From the NCBI RefSeq assembly GCF_000092065.1, contig NC_009362.1, forward strand, positions 186,001 through 250,000: a DNA stretch of 64,000 nucleotides, read 5' to 3'. Origin of the DNA: Ostreococcus lucimarinus CCE9901. Taxonomy: Eukaryota; Chlorophyta; Mamiellophyceae; Mamiellales; Bathycoccaceae. Positions 27,901-37,493 of the stretch are shown here, in pieces (the stretch's first letter is position 1; the number at the start of each line of letters is the position of its first letter). The position numbers and the translations under genes are program-made. Below the pieces are notes generated by a model. The model saw only the letters and a list, made by a program, of their open reading frames with translations, searched no databases and was not told where the DNA came from.

Positions 27901-28302
27901 ACGAACGACGCATTTTTTCGCGTCGCGCACGTCCTCCACGCGCACCGTCTTATTTTCTCCGCCCTCCCACTCGACGTCGCCGCTCGCGCGTCGGCGCACG
28001 CACTTAAACGCCACCCCATCGACACCGACGTCCACGTCCGCGCGCGCGCACCACGCGTCACCGTCCGTCCACTGTAACTCCAACGCTCGGTCGACGTTCC
28101 ACGCGCCGAGGGCGTCGGCGTCGCCGACGAGCGCGAGGGAATCGCCGTAGTCGAGCTGCGCGGTGATTGCAAAGTGAAACTCGATCGACGCGCGCGAAGC
28201 GATCGACGCGCGCGGTCGCGAACGCGCGCGCGGGGACGCGCGCGTTTGACTCGGTGCGCGCGCCGGGCGCGCGCGAGGCGCGAAGGCGCGTCGCGTCTGC
28301 AT
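24970..28302 (-). CDS. PWD: Phosphoglucan, water dikinase (starch phosphorylation)
   Basis: The 1110-residue enzyme transfers the beta-phosphate of ATP to glucosyl C3 of pre-phosphorylated starch, releasing the gamma-phosphate to water, and so opens granules for degradation. An Arg/Ala/Ser-rich plastid transit peptide covers ~1-40. A CBM20 starch-binding domain follows (FHFAITAQLDYGDSLALVGD and LGAWNVDRALEL, ~40-125), which marks the GWD3/PWD class rather than GWD1. The phospho-histidine swivel domain carries AHLSHLAIRARQE with the autophosphorylated His at about 716. The C-terminal nucleotide-binding domain has LVVRSSANVEDLSGMSAAGLYESV and ends EAVIIVQSRPQPI, as in PPDK relatives. The length is close to the plant enzyme. 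It is convergent with the FHA gene (95 bp). Confidence 0.94.
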   Translation of the reverse strand: MQTRRAFAPRARPARAPSQTRASPRARSRPRASIASRASIEFHFAITAQLDYGDSLALVGDADALGAWNVDRALELQWTDGDAWCARADVDVGVDGVAFKCVRRRASGDVEWEGGENKTVRVEDVRDAKKCVVRGVYGDGACAVTRDGGGGGGGGETREDARAEARDDDGGGGEPPSVSTSAKGWSGGEVRMMQSNEHTSDRPATMRWDVGNLEEASAARAVVLADESGGSWFEKLAAVANQIGIGKEITRDKLAVSATYLRWISTGTIKCVESGGHRRPNGPAMVGRGIFISMEQVQGAMYRHGTDLGEVERVVMRQVHPWLPSFNEEFTNAVPLTRIRDIAHRNDIPEDLKKTIKHTIQNKLHRNAGPEDLIATEVVLERITAREGEYSEDFVREFREFHRELKRFFNATGVFERLDSLRGTLDEETEPLIGELSELQHSLNNLNDGWLNHEGATLRHTLDVCTRLRSYFCAGLSTGMRNDAPDDSVRQRHAWRQVEMSLEEYAFVLLARCNNLMEREKSDNMQHAANVSALALKHIGLSGWKSLETGIIARELMSWTTSTPAIEDGNAALRLKATLQRARRLIESQTRAVMSGFGDAPAQLADAFGLEHHVGATFVESVIRASVAFQLSRTIEMMSEVVERNVDGDGFDPIVPGDAQGVLVLLDRLNPESVQVHGDKDIIAFVSEVDGDEEISSAGSNVKGVILRDELAHLSHLAIRARQERTPLVSALSGEARSKVSTRVGKDTVLNVSSLHTELRDFDGTRDSRESGHAVSHAAVSPTACAMVNVMTCLPLAEATISNAGAKSSTCSRLAIIARDSAAFKAPSGFVVPFGSMEASIRDEERFGQLLLALESVSVHDIDDACSAIQSFIVENLPEREIVERACSALDASARLVVRSSANVEDLSGMSAAGLYESVVGIDAQNVTEVQRAIADVWASLYSRRAVLARRAAGVKQSEARMAVLAQELSPNALSFVLHTQSPIRGAKSVQAEVCVGLGETLASGIDGTPWRFEIDRATGAVDVLAYANHASSLRCRYGAPTFGKVTMESVDYSRQELSTNADARARLGRRLLKAAIELETALGAAQDVEGGVLGDDEAVIIVQSRPQPI

Positions 28303-28443
28303 CTGCGGAAGCTCCGCGCCGAGACAGTTACCGCGAGGCGACGACGGCGCGAAGAAGAAGAAGAAACCAATGCAGGCGCTAAATTACAACGCCGCGGAGC
28401 GAACTCGCGCGATTCGAAACGATGATGAAAACAATCGGTGAAA

Positions 28444-29733
28444 TCACTCTGCGCTGGCCTCTTTAGCGCGCGTGTTGACGAAATAAATTCCGACGAGCGT
28501 CACCGCCGCGCCGCCGAGTTGGGTGGCGCTGAGCGTCTCGTCCAGGGTGAGATACCCGAGCGCGGCGGCGAACATCGGAGTGAGGAACGTGAGCGAGCTG
28601 AGTTTCGTGAGTGACCCCTTGGTGGCAAAGTAGAAGAAGGCGCCGTAGGCGACGGCGCCGCCGAAGACCGACGCGTACAACAGCGACGCGACGTCGGCGC
28701 CGCTCAGAGACAAATGCGAATAAAGTTCCGGTTCCGTGGCGAGAGAGTACGCGAGCAAAGGCACGCCGCCGAGCGCCATGTGCCACCCGGTCGCCATCAC
28801 CGGGTCGACGTACTTGCACACCCATCGCACCATGACTGTGCCGACGGCCATGGACTGCGCCGCGAGCAACATCCACCACTCGCCGCTGTCCCACAACGAT
28901 CCTTCGAGGCGCAACGCGCTGAGCGCGTCGGCGCCGTCGCTGTTCACAACGGATTTCAACGCATCTTCCGGAAGTTCGAGCAATAACAGACCGAGAACGC
29001 CGAGCGCCAATCCCGCGACGCCCTCGACGCCGAGCGTCTCGCCGAAGAAAATCGACGCCAAAATCGCCACCGTGAGCGGTTGCGAATCGATGATCACCGA
29101 ACCTAACCCCGCCGACGTGCGCTGCAATCCTTCCGCGAGAAACCCTTGAAACATGGCGGCGTCGACGACGGCGAACGCCGCGACGGCGCCCCACGCCGTC
29201 GCCGTCTTCGGCATCGGTCGACCCTTACTCAGCGCCCACGCCACTAAAATCAACCCCGACGGAATCAATCGCACCGACGCGACGAACATCGGCGACGTCA
29301 CCGGCAAAACCCCTTTCATCGCCACCATCGACGTCCCCCACAGAAAAAACGGCGACACGAGCGCCAAATTCGCCGCCGCGCCGCCGCTCGCGCTCGCCGC
29401 CGCGCTCGCCCCCGCGCTCGCCCCCGCCTCGTCCGCGAGCGCCTCCGCGTCGCACGACGCCTCCATCCCGACCCCCACGCACTCCACCCCGCGCGCCTCG
29501 CGCGTCGGTTCCGGGATCACGCACTCCGCGCCCATCGTCGACGCCACGCACTCGACGCCCGCGTCGTCGTCCTCCTCGCGTCGCGTCGTCGTCGCCGCCG
29601 TCGCCGCCGTCTTCGTCTCCGACGACGACGACGCGCGTCTCGTCGTTCGCTCGCGCGGTCGCGTCGCGCGCCGCGTCGCGCGCGCGCGCGTCGTCGGCGT
29701 CGTCGCGCGATGCGTCGCGATCGTCATCGTCAT
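28444..29733 (-). CDS. EamA/DMT-family membrane transporter, probably plastid envelope
   Basis: The 429-residue product has about ten hydrophobic segments arranged as two EamA repeats (LVSPFFLWGTSMVAMKGVLP and MAVGTVMVRWVCKYVDPVMA regions). Typical drug/metabolite-transporter signatures include FLAEGLQRTSAGLGSVIIDS and LTFLTPMFAAALGYLTLDE. The first ~120 residues are soluble, Thr/Arg/Ala-rich at the start and then acidic and Cys-containing, consistent with a plastid transit peptide plus stroma-facing extension. From memory it resembles the plastid WAT1-related protein of Arabidopsis (At3g02690 type). The substrate is unknown. Two in-frame ATGs lie within the first three codons. It lies upstream of PWD on the same strand with a 141-bp gap. 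Confidence 0.85.
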   Translation of the reverse strand: MTMTIATHRATTPTTRARATRRATRPRERTTRRASSSSETKTAATAATTTRREEDDDAGVECVASTMGAECVIPEPTREARGVECVGVGMEASCDAEALADEAGASAGASAAASASGGAAANLALVSPFFLWGTSMVAMKGVLPVTSPMFVASVRLIPSGLILVAWALSKGRPMPKTATAWGAVAAFAVVDAAMFQGFLAEGLQRTSAGLGSVIIDSQPLTVAILASIFFGETLGVEGVAGLALGVLGLLLLELPEDALKSVVNSDGADALSALRLEGSLWDSGEWWMLLAAQSMAVGTVMVRWVCKYVDPVMATGWHMALGGVPLLAYSLATEPELYSHLSLSGADVASLLYASVFGGAVAYGAFFYFATKGSLTKLSSLTFLTPMFAAALGYLTLDETLSATQLGGAAVTLVGIYFVNTRAKEASAE

Positions 29734-30218
29734 CGTCGCGGCGTCGTCTCGGCGCGGCGCGCGTCGCCGCGCGTCGCCGCGACGGGTCGAGGGTTCGCTC
29801 GCGCGTCCGGCGCGCGTCCGGCGCGCGCGCGCGCGTGCGCGGTCGCGCGACGGGTCGGCGCGCGGTCGCGTCGCGCGCCATCGTCATCGTCGCACTGTTT
29901 GCGCATAGAACCCACAGCCACACGAGTCACGAACCCTAATTGTGCGCGCGCGACACACTCGACCGCGCGCGACGCCCGCGCGACGCCGCGAACGCTCGAC
30001 GAGGTGCGCGCGCGATCGATCGCGCGTCGATCGTTCGCGCGCGCGCGCCGGCCGCGCTCGGACGCGCGATCGAGCGCGACGCGCGAACGAACGATCGACG
30101 CGGACGCGAACGCACGCGCGCGACGCGAACGAACGCGCGCGACGCGAACGACGACGAGAGGACTGACGGCGACGCGGACGCGACGCGGACGCGACGCAGG
30201 CGCTCGGTCGCGCGCGAG
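29734..30218. promoter_or_regulatory. Bidirectional promoter region, EamA transporter / HMG-box gene
   Basis: These 485 bp are nearly all CGCG, CGAACG and GCGCG runs. They contain no conserved-looking ORF; frames here translate to Arg/Ala/Ser/Thr repeats only. No TATA box or other named element was recognised. Confidence 0.45.
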
Positions 30219-31291
30219 ATGGTGGACTCGAAGGTGCGACGACGACGACGACGCGAACGGGTGATTTCGATTTCGGGCGCGCGCGCCAACGGCTTTTTAA
30301 ACCGCGCGGCGAATCGGACGAATTGGACGCGGGAGGGGGCGATCGCGGGCGCGAGACTGACGAAAACGCGGCGAACGCGCGATAGAATGCGTTGCGGTTG
30401 ACGGATGAGAGCTCGCCGGAGCCGCCGAAACGGGCCATGACGGCGTATTTGATCTTTTGCAGCAAGCATCGCGAGCGAGTGATGCGGGAGGTGCACGGAG
30501 ACGACGGCGCGCGGAAGTTTTCGCGAGACGAAATGCAGTTAGTGACGACGCGGTTGGCGGAGATGTGGAATAACATTTCGGAGAAGGAGAAGAAGGAGGT
30601 GCAGGCGAAGGCGGCCGCGGCGAAGGCGGAGTATGAGATGCAGAAGGCTGCGTTTTCGCCGGCGTTGCTGAAGAAGTTGCATCGGTTGAAGAGCAAACCG
30701 AAGGGAACGGTCGTCGTGGAGGCGCAGGGTGAAAAGCCCGTGCGCGCCAAAACGGCGTATTTGATCTTCTGTGGTAAGCATCGCGCGGCGGTGATGCGGA
30801 AGATTCATCCGGAACCAGAGGCCAAGTTTACGCGCGCTGAGATGCAGCAAGTCACCACGGAGTTGGCTGCGTTGTGGAATAACATCTCCCCGCAGGAGCT
30901 CGCCGAATGCAAGGCGGCGGCGGCGAAAGAGCTCGAGCGATACAAGCAGTTGAAAGCAGAATACCGCCCGCCGGTGTACGGGCCATCCAAGCGGAACAAA
31001 GGCAAGAGCGTGCCGGGCAAGCCCAAGCGCGCTCCCACCGCGTACCTCATCTTTGCCGAAGAGTTGCGCGCCAGAATCAGACAGGAGCGACCGCATTTGA
31101 AGCACGACGAAATCTCTCAAAAACTGTCTACGGCCTGGAAGGAGATCGACGAAGCCTCCAAGAGAATCTTCCAGCAAAAGGCGGACGCAATCAAGGCGGA
31201 TCTCATGCAAAACATGCCGAGTTCTGTGATGCTCACGGGCCTGGAACACTCCTTACCGGAGCCACACTACAATACGCACATGTACCCCTAA
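30219..31291 (+). CDS. Triple HMG-box protein (gene with one predicted intron)
   Basis: The main frame encodes three HMG-box-like modules, starting PPKRAMTAYLIFCSKHRERV, KPVRAKTAYLIFCGKHRAAV and KPKRAPTAYLIFAEELRARI. HMG boxes bend DNA and act in chromatin. No ATG precedes box 1 in this frame because a TAG closes it at 30383-30385. I therefore propose a 5-codon first exon ATG-GTG-GAC-TCG-AAG (30219-30233), a GTGCGA donor at 30234, and an acceptor at either 30385 (GATAG) or 30409 (GATGAG). Both acceptors keep phase 0 and give MVDSK joined to NALRLTDESSPEPPKR or SSPEPPKR. A CTGAC branch-like motif lies at about 30356. Starting at the internal ATG at 30437 would cut box 1. The boxes are sure; the splice is inferred. 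Confidence 0.8.
30234..30385 (+). other. Predicted intron in the HMG-box gene
   Basis: The donor is AAG|GTGCGA. The acceptor is GATAG at 30385, 25 nt after a CTGAC motif, giving a 152-nt intron; the alternative acceptor at 30409 gives 176 nt. It is inferred because no in-frame ATG exists upstream of box 1 without it. Confidence 0.5.
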
Positions 31292-31375
31292 TTGTGGGCA
31301 CAAAGCTCATAGCAAGAGTAGACGCATGTAACAGATTACCACGACTTACTATGAATGATTTTTTATCATCACATT

Positions 31376-33754
31376 CTAACTTTCGAGTAGGCGCAACGCG
31401 CGCTCCTCGAGTGATTCTAACTTTTCGTCTGCGGTCATCATTCCTGCGACGGCGGGGTCGATAACATTCTTCTTGCGCGGAACGTCGCGATCGTCATCCG
31501 ATTCGCTAAAGTCACCTAAACTATCTTCTGAGTCCGAACCGCCTAACGTGACATCGGCGCCGCCCTCGTCTTCAGCGTTGCGAAGCTTTTGCTTTTTGCG
31601 CTGGCGGCCCTCGCGAAGGCGCGCCTTTTCACGCCCTTTGTCCACTCGGTCGGCATCCTTGCGCTCGGCCGCGACTTCTGCGTAACGCGCCTTCACGGCC
31701 ACTCGCAGACTTTCACCTGGTGCGCTCACTTCTTCTATGCCACTCTTTACCCCGAGCGCCTGGAGTGGCGCCATGGACGTCCCGTCCTCGTCGAAGACGA
31801 CGCGTTTGTTCGCGCCGTGACCACTCTCCTTGATTTTCAGCTTGCCCTTGAGCGCGCGCTTTCGCGCGATTTCTGCCGCCTTTTTGTCGGCGTTATACTT
31901 TTCTGCGTCGTCGGACTCGGAATCACTACCCACGAGCTTGTGATTTGTGCGTTTGACATTCATAAAATCGTCGTCGTCGTCCTCGCCTTTTTCGACGACT
32001 AGACCAAATCTACCACCACCCTTGCGTTGAATGACACCCTCCTTCGGGAGCGGAACGGTTTCTTCACTTGTACTTTCATCAGTGTCGTTGTCCTCGTCGT
32101 CATCATCGTCGCCAGCATCATCGCTCGCCTCATCCTCCTCTCGATCACTGGCGTCGTCTTCCGCTTCGTCGTCGTCGTCGGAATCGCTCTCGTCGCGCGC
32201 GCCGGCTGATTTTCCTTGTTGTAAGAATCTCAAGCGCGGTGCGTTCGGTAATCCCATGGAGAATGCGTAGGCATCCATATCGATAGACTTGATGTCGAAG
32301 ACCTTCTTGTTCTTTTGGAGATACACCGATCTCAGATAGCAAATCACTGCGCGTTGCGACAAGTATTTTAAATCACTGTCCTTAGAAAGTAATCCCTGCA
32401 TCGAGCTTTGAATGCGCGAGGACTGCTTTTTGGGGTTGAGTTTGATCGGCTTCAGAGGAACTTTTGCCACCTCGAGCTCTTTCATGAAGTGAGATTCGCC
32501 CGGGGTGAGCATCAATAGACCTTTACCAGCGGCCGTGTACCTTGCCGTTCGTCCGACGCGATGAATGTACGTCGCGACGTCCTCTGGACAATCCGCTTGA
32601 ACGACCCAATCGACGGATGGGAAATCTAAACCACGACTTGCGACGTCTGTCGCGAACAAAACTGTTTCCTTGGCGTTGCAGAAGTTGTAAAACACGCCCT
32701 GGCGTCGCGCCTGTTTCAATCGTCCGTGAATGCACTGCAGCGGCACCCCGGGTCGCATGCGCTTGAAAATTTCGTACACAAACTTCACCTGCTTACAGCT
32801 CGAGAAAAACACGAGCGTCTTCGCGTTCAAGTGAGTCTTTATGAATGACCACAGCACTTCAATTTTCTTCTCAAGCGCGCATGTGGTGACCATTTGTTGC
32901 AGCTTGGGCGGTGTCGAATGTACGCTCTCCGCATGCACTGATAAGTATTCGGGATCCTTCAACCCAAGTCGCGCCAAATCCTTTACGCTCTTCGTCTGCG
33001 TCGCACTGAACAGCAGTGTTTGACGATTCTTTGGCAAGTTGTCGATGATGGCGTTGAGCGTCTTCGTGAATCCTAAATCCAACATTCGATCCGCCTCATC
33101 GAGTACCAACATTTGCAGCGTCACGCAGTCGAACATCGGCGTCTCATCCATGTGCTGCAACAACCTTCCGGGCGTGCACACTAAAATATTCATCTTATTC
33201 ACCCTATTCGCTTCTTCCTGCACGTCCTTTCCCCCGATCAACAGCCCAGCCGACATCGTGTGCCTCGCGCCCACCTTCGTGAGGCATTGAAAAATCTGAA
33301 TGGCCAACTCTCGCGTCGGCGATATCACCAACGCCCCGACGCCATCCTGCCGTCCCCACTTCTTCCGCCACAGCGATTCGATCAAAGGCACGACGTACGC
33401 CAGCGTCTTCCCACTTCCCGTTTTCGCCGCACCGAGGACGTCTCGTCCGCACAGCGCGTGCGGCAGCGTCGCTCGCTGTATAGCCGTCATCTCCTTAAAT
33501 TTACACTCCCGCAGCGCCGCCTTCGTCGCCTGGCTGATCGGCAGGTGCGCAAACTTCCGCATTCCCATCAGCGACGTCCCCGCGTCGCCGTCGGAGCTCT
33601 TACGCGGCGCGACGGCGAGCGGGTTGTCACCGCTCGCGGGCTTGGTGTCGGCGATGACGGCTTCGATTTCCGCGATTTCCGCATCGACGCGCGCGCTCGC
33701 GGACAGACGCTTCGTCGTTTTCGCGCGCGCCTTTGTGTTTTTATCTTTCGCCAT
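31376..33754 (-). CDS. DDX10: DEAD-box RNA helicase DDX10/Dbp4 type, ribosome biogenesis
   Basis: The 792-residue helicase has a Q-motif region (FAHLPISQATKAALRE with TAIQ), motif I AAKTGSGKT (~110), Ia PTRELA, II DEAD in VLDEADRMLDLG, III SAT, and V/VI ATDVASRGLDFPSVDWVVQ and HRVGRTAR. The RGLDFP-VDWVVQ-DCPED text and the long charged C-terminal extension mark the Dbp4/DDX10 subfamily, which works in the nucleolus on U14 snoRNA release and 18S rRNA maturation. The C-terminal ~300 residues are Asp/Glu/Lys-rich. The frame is open for 178 codons upstream, but the conserved protein starts at the ATG at 33752-33754 (MAKDKNTKARAKTTKR). It is convergent with the HMG-box gene (84 bp). Confidence 0.93.
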   Translation of the reverse strand: MAKDKNTKARAKTTKRLSASARVDAEIAEIEAVIADTKPASGDNPLAVAPRKSSDGDAGTSLMGMRKFAHLPISQATKAALRECKFKEMTAIQRATLPHALCGRDVLGAAKTGSGKTLAYVVPLIESLWRKKWGRQDGVGALVISPTRELAIQIFQCLTKVGARHTMSAGLLIGGKDVQEEANRVNKMNILVCTPGRLLQHMDETPMFDCVTLQMLVLDEADRMLDLGFTKTLNAIIDNLPKNRQTLLFSATQTKSVKDLARLGLKDPEYLSVHAESVHSTPPKLQQMVTTCALEKKIEVLWSFIKTHLNAKTLVFFSSCKQVKFVYEIFKRMRPGVPLQCIHGRLKQARRQGVFYNFCNAKETVLFATDVASRGLDFPSVDWVVQADCPEDVATYIHRVGRTARYTAAGKGLLMLTPGESHFMKELEVAKVPLKPIKLNPKKQSSRIQSSMQGLLSKDSDLKYLSQRAVICYLRSVYLQKNKKVFDIKSIDMDAYAFSMGLPNAPRLRFLQQGKSAGARDESDSDDDDEAEDDASDREEDEASDDAGDDDDDEDNDTDESTSEETVPLPKEGVIQRKGGGRFGLVVEKGEDDDDDFMNVKRTNHKLVGSDSESDDAEKYNADKKAAEIARKRALKGKLKIKESGHGANKRVVFDEDGTSMAPLQALGVKSGIEEVSAPGESLRVAVKARYAEVAAERKDADRVDKGREKARLREGRQRKKQKLRNAEDEGGADVTLGGSDSEDSLGDFSESDDDRDVPRKKNVIDPAVAGMMTADEKLESLEERALRLLES

Positions 33755-33948
33755 CGCGCGCGGCGCGGGCGCGGACGCGGGCGGGACGAGGCGCCGAGTG
33801 AAGCGCCGCCGCCGCCGCCGGTCGAGCTCGGGAAACTGTTGGACGCGCGACGCGACGAGCGACGAGCCGCGATGGATGCGAGGGCGAGACGCGCGTCGAA
33901 AGGACGAGCGCGCGGCTGGCGCATCGTGACGATCTTTTTTGAATGAAA

Positions 33949-35580
33949 TCACACTCTCGGATCGATGGTTTGAAGCTTTTCGGGAAGGCGGTGATCGGCG
34001 CTCGGGAGCGACACCATCGCGTCCGCCTTGACGGTGACCTCGTGGAGGGCGCGACGATAGCGATAACGCACGCGCAAATGCTTGTCCTCGCCGGGACACG
34101 GATCGCAGAATCCGAGGAGATCGCACATGGCAACGTTTTCGTACAGATCGAGGGTGTCGTTGTCGACCATGAATTGAAGCGCGCGCGTGACGTCGACGTA
34201 CGGCGGCGGCGACGCCGCGGGCTTCGGGGCGTCTGGGCTGCCTTCTTCCGTTGAATTCGCGTTCGGCGACTGCGACGAGGGCGACCACGTCCGGAAGTTC
34301 GGAATGATTGGTGCGTCTTTAACGGTGTTTCGTCGCGGATCGAACGCGCCGAAGACGGCGCTTTCGATGACAAGACCGCCGCGCTCTCGCGCGGCGCGCG
34401 CCTTTTTATCAGCCGTCTCGGCGATCATTTTCGTCGCAGAGTGCGCTTCACGCATCGCCACGAGAATGGTCCGTTTGTTCTTCTCCCTAGCCGCGAGCTG
34501 ACGCTTGCGGATGTATCGATTCATGATCGGTCGCGCCACGAAGTGGCGCAACAGCGCGATGGCGATGGGCGGCAGCGTAAACGCCAACAGCGACTTGCGC
34601 CATGTCACCATCGGCGTTAATAATATTGGCACCACGAATCGCTGTCCTTGTCTGTTCACTCTAAATCGAAGCGAAAGCCCTCGCAAGCTGACGACGATAC
34701 TAGCGCCGAGCGCGGTGTCCTCGTCCACTTGCTTCGTCGCGCCGACGTCGAGCTCGGCGCCCGCGGTGCCTAATTTCCAACCCACCCTGTACACCCTTTT
34801 TTCGTCCATTTGTCGAATGAAATGCCCATTCAATCCACTCGCCGCTACCCCAACGCTAAAATCGCACTTGACGGCATTCTTACCGAACGCGTGCGTCGCC
34901 CCGGTGGACATCGACGACACCGGTCCGACGTTCCACGTCAAATGCCCCCTCGTTTGCGCAAACAGCTGGCGCTGAAGCATGAGCTGCAACCCGAACCCTT
35001 GCTGCGCGATATAATTATGTGACACCGCCCCCGTGGTGTGCGTCGTGAGCTGCCTCGTCACCGTCGCCGTCACCGCGCTCGTCTGCCCCGTCTGCGCGCT
35101 CACGTCGAGCGACGTCAACGGCGAAAACGCTCGTCGCCACCCTAATATAAAATTCCCCGCCCCACGTCCCCCTCGCGTCGTTCCCTGCGTCACCGTGTAC
35201 ACCGCATCCTCCTCGCTCAGCGGTATCTCCATCGAATTCTGCAGCGACACGCTCGTCAAATCCAACCCGGGATTATTCGTAAACGCCGCTCGCCGACGCG
35301 CTATGCTCTCCTCCATCAAATGCGCCGCACTGAACCCGAACACGTACGTCCCGCTGTGATTCAACCGCGCCTCCGCCGCTTCCTTCGTCTCTTTCGCGCG
35401 CCGTCGCTCGTATTCGATTCGCATCTCCTCCGTCGTTTTCCCTCTCGCGCCGAGCTCGCGTCCCGCCCGCACGCCATCCATCCCGTACGCGTCGTACGTC
35501 CGTCGCGCGTCCGCATCGCTCAGCACCTCGTACGCCTCGCTCAGCGCCGCGAACGCGCGTTGCGCCGCCTCCGTCGCGCC

Positions 35581-35618
<38 letters not shown>

Positions 35619-35772
35619 GGTCGCGGCGTCGTCGCGGCTGTTTATCTGGATGCAACGCCGCCGCGAGCTTTCGGTACGCGCGCTTGATCTCGTCGGCCTC
35701 GGCGTCGCGCGCGACGCCGAGCGCGGCGTACAGATCGCGCGCGCTCGTCGACGCGTCGTCCGCGCGCGACAT
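33949..35772 (-). CDS. DNAJC11: DNAJC11-like J-domain protein of mitochondria
   Basis: The 607-residue product starts with a J domain ([23 protein letters not shown] in [10 protein letters not shown], and [19 protein letters not shown]). A run of about 11 Asp residues interrupts the loop after HPD. The remainder has a beta-rich middle region ([33 protein letters not shown]) and a C-terminal DUF3395-type region with a hydrophobic stretch near [18 protein letters not shown]. This layout matches DNAJC11, a mitochondrial outer-membrane J protein associated with MICOS and cristae organisation in animals. The function here is inferred from family. The start is the ATG at 35770-35772, only 81 bp from the divergent ARP6 start; the frame upstream overlaps ARP6. 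Confidence 0.88.
35584..35617. repeat. (GTC)n run coding poly-Asp
   Basis: A pure trinucleotide run inside the J domain loop of the DNAJC11-like gene encodes about 11 aspartates, so its length is likely polymorphic. Confidence 0.9.
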
Positions 35773-35853
35773 GGCGCGGCGCGCGCGACGGAGTGACGAG
35801 ATTGGAATCCGAACGCGAATCCACAGACGGCGACGCGCGCGAACGACGGCGCG
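35773..35853. promoter_or_regulatory. Bidirectional promoter, DNAJC11-like / ARP6
   Basis: The two divergent ATGs are only 81 bp apart. No TATA box was seen. Confidence 0.5.
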
Positions 35854-37455
35854 ATGGCGCCGAAGCGCGGCGCGCGCGACGGCGCGCGCGCGCCCTCGAC
35901 CGCGGCGGATCGACCGGCGGCGTCGAGCCTGCGCGGGGACGTCACGGTGGTCGTCGACCTCGGAGGGTCGAGCCTGAAACTGTGCGTCGCCGAGGACGGC
36001 GCGACGGCGACGCGAAGCGCGCCGAACGCGAGCGCGCGCGTCAAGGCGAGCGATGGCGCCGGGTTCGTGACGCTGCGGGGCGAGGAGATCGATGGGGTGG
36101 TGGACGTGAACGGATTGGCGCTGCGACGGCCGTGCGACCGCGGGTACGTCGTGCACTGGGAGCAACAGCGGGAGATATTAGACGACGCGCTGCGGCGAAC
36201 GCTCGGCGTGGATCCGACGCGGTGCGATTTGATCATCACCGAACCGCCGTTCGCGCTGCCGCGCACGCGAGAGGCGCTGGATGAGATGGTGTTTGAATAT
36301 TTTGGGTTTCGGCGGGCGTTGGTGACGACGCCGGCGAAACTGACGAAACGATTCGCCGATTTCGTGGACGCGAAGAAACGAGACGCGAAGGATTTGTGCG
36401 TCGTCGCGCGATCTGGGGTGGTTTTGGATTGTGGGTTTTCTTTCGCGCACGCGACGGCGTTTGTGGATGGGACCGAGGTGCCGCGCGGGATCAAGCGGTT
36501 GAACCTCGGGGGAAAGGCGTTGACGAATTATTTAAAAGAACTCGTTAGCTTTCGACAATGGAACATGATGGACGAAAGCGCGGTGATCGAGGACGTGAAG
36601 GAAAAGATGTGCTACGTCGCCGACGATGCTTTGGCGGAATTGGAGAAGTGCAAGGCGAAGCGAGGTGGAACGGTGAAGCGCGAGTACGTATTGCCAGACG
36701 GAATACACGTCTTGCGAGGGTTCGTGCGCGAGGACAGCGCAAACGTGGACAAGAAGGATGGTTCAGACGACGACGAAGAATTATCGGAATCTGACGAAGA
36801 TGATGACGATTTCGGTGCTTCAGGGAGGACAAAGAAACGACCGAAGAAGAAGGTGCCGAAGGAAAAGAAAGTTAAAATTCCCAAAAAGGATGAACCAGAG
36901 CACCAATTCTTGACGCTCGTCAACGAGCGCTTCATGGTGCCGGAGGTGCTATTTCATCCGAGCGATATCGGCGGACGGCAGTGTGGGGTAGCGGAGTTAG
37001 TGACACAGGCAGTGGAAAACGAGGATTTGTCTAACGAAGCCATGCGAGCGCTCGCCTACCTCGACGTCATTGTCACTGGGGGGTGCTCAAAGTTTCCAAA
37101 CTTTATGGAACGCTTTGAGCGCGAATTACGGCCGCTGGTCTCGGAGTCGTACATGTTGCGCATCCGGCAAATGGATGATCCAATTCAAGCGGCTTGCTTA
37201 GGCGGCGTCGATATCGCGAAGGATCGGGAATTTTTCGAGAAACATGCGCTCACGAAGGAGGAGTACCTGGCGAACAAGACGAGTATTCGCGCCGCGCACG
37301 AGAGTTTGGAATTCGAGCCAAACGTTCGCACCGGGCGTTTGCGTGAATACGCCGCGACGCCGAACCTAAAAAAACTGGACAAGAAGCGCATCATCGAGGA
37401 TTGTGAAAAGCTGACGCCTAGTTTCGAGCGGGACATCATTCACGCGTCCGCGTGA
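35854..37455 (+). CDS. ARP6: Actin-related protein 6 (SWR1-type chromatin remodelling)
   Basis: The 533-residue product is an actin-fold protein with [14 protein letters not shown] as phosphate loop 1 and [17 protein letters not shown] as phosphate loop 2. Arp6-specific text includes [42 protein letters not shown] and [23 protein letters not shown]. The C-terminal half has [24 protein letters not shown]. Arp6 is a subunit of the SWR1/SRCAP complex that deposits histone H2A.Z. Relative to usual Arp6 proteins (~400-430 residues) there is an inserted charged segment at about 293-350: an acidic part ([15 protein letters not shown]) then a Lys-rich part ([19 protein letters not shown]). That insert may be a nuclear signal or a histone-binding tail. 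It is convergent with the sulfotransferase gene, 38 bp apart. Confidence 0.93.
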   Translation: MAPKRGARDGARAPSTAADRPAASSLRGDVTVVVDLGGSSLKLCVAEDGATATRSAPNASARVKASDGAGFVTLRGEEIDGVVDVNGLALRRPCDRGYVVHWEQQREILDDALRRTLGVDPTRCDLIITEPPFALPRTREALDEMVFEYFGFRRALVTTPAKLTKRFADFVDAKKRDAKDLCVVARSGVVLDCGFSFAHATAFVDGTEVPRGIKRLNLGGKALTNYLKELVSFRQWNMMDESAVIEDVKEKMCYVADDALAELEKCKAKRGGTVKREYVLPDGIHVLRGFVREDSANVDKKDGSDDDEELSESDEDDDDFGASGRTKKRPKKKVPKEKKVKIPKKDEPEHQFLTLVNERFMVPEVLFHPSDIGGRQCGVAELVTQAVENEDLSNEAMRALAYLDVIVTGGCSKFPNFMERFERELRPLVSESYMLRIRQMDDPIQAACLGGVDIAKDREFFEKHALTKEEYLANKTSIRAAHESLEFEPNVRTGRLREYAATPNLKKLDKKRIIEDCEKLTPSFERDIIHASA

Positions 37456-37493
37456 TAATTTGTGTTCTACGTTTTAGCGATTGTCAATACTGT

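Noticed and set aside
29734-30218. Several Arg/Ser/Ala ORFs on both strands
   Set aside because: All are simple-composition frames in CGCG-rich promoter DNA without conserved text.
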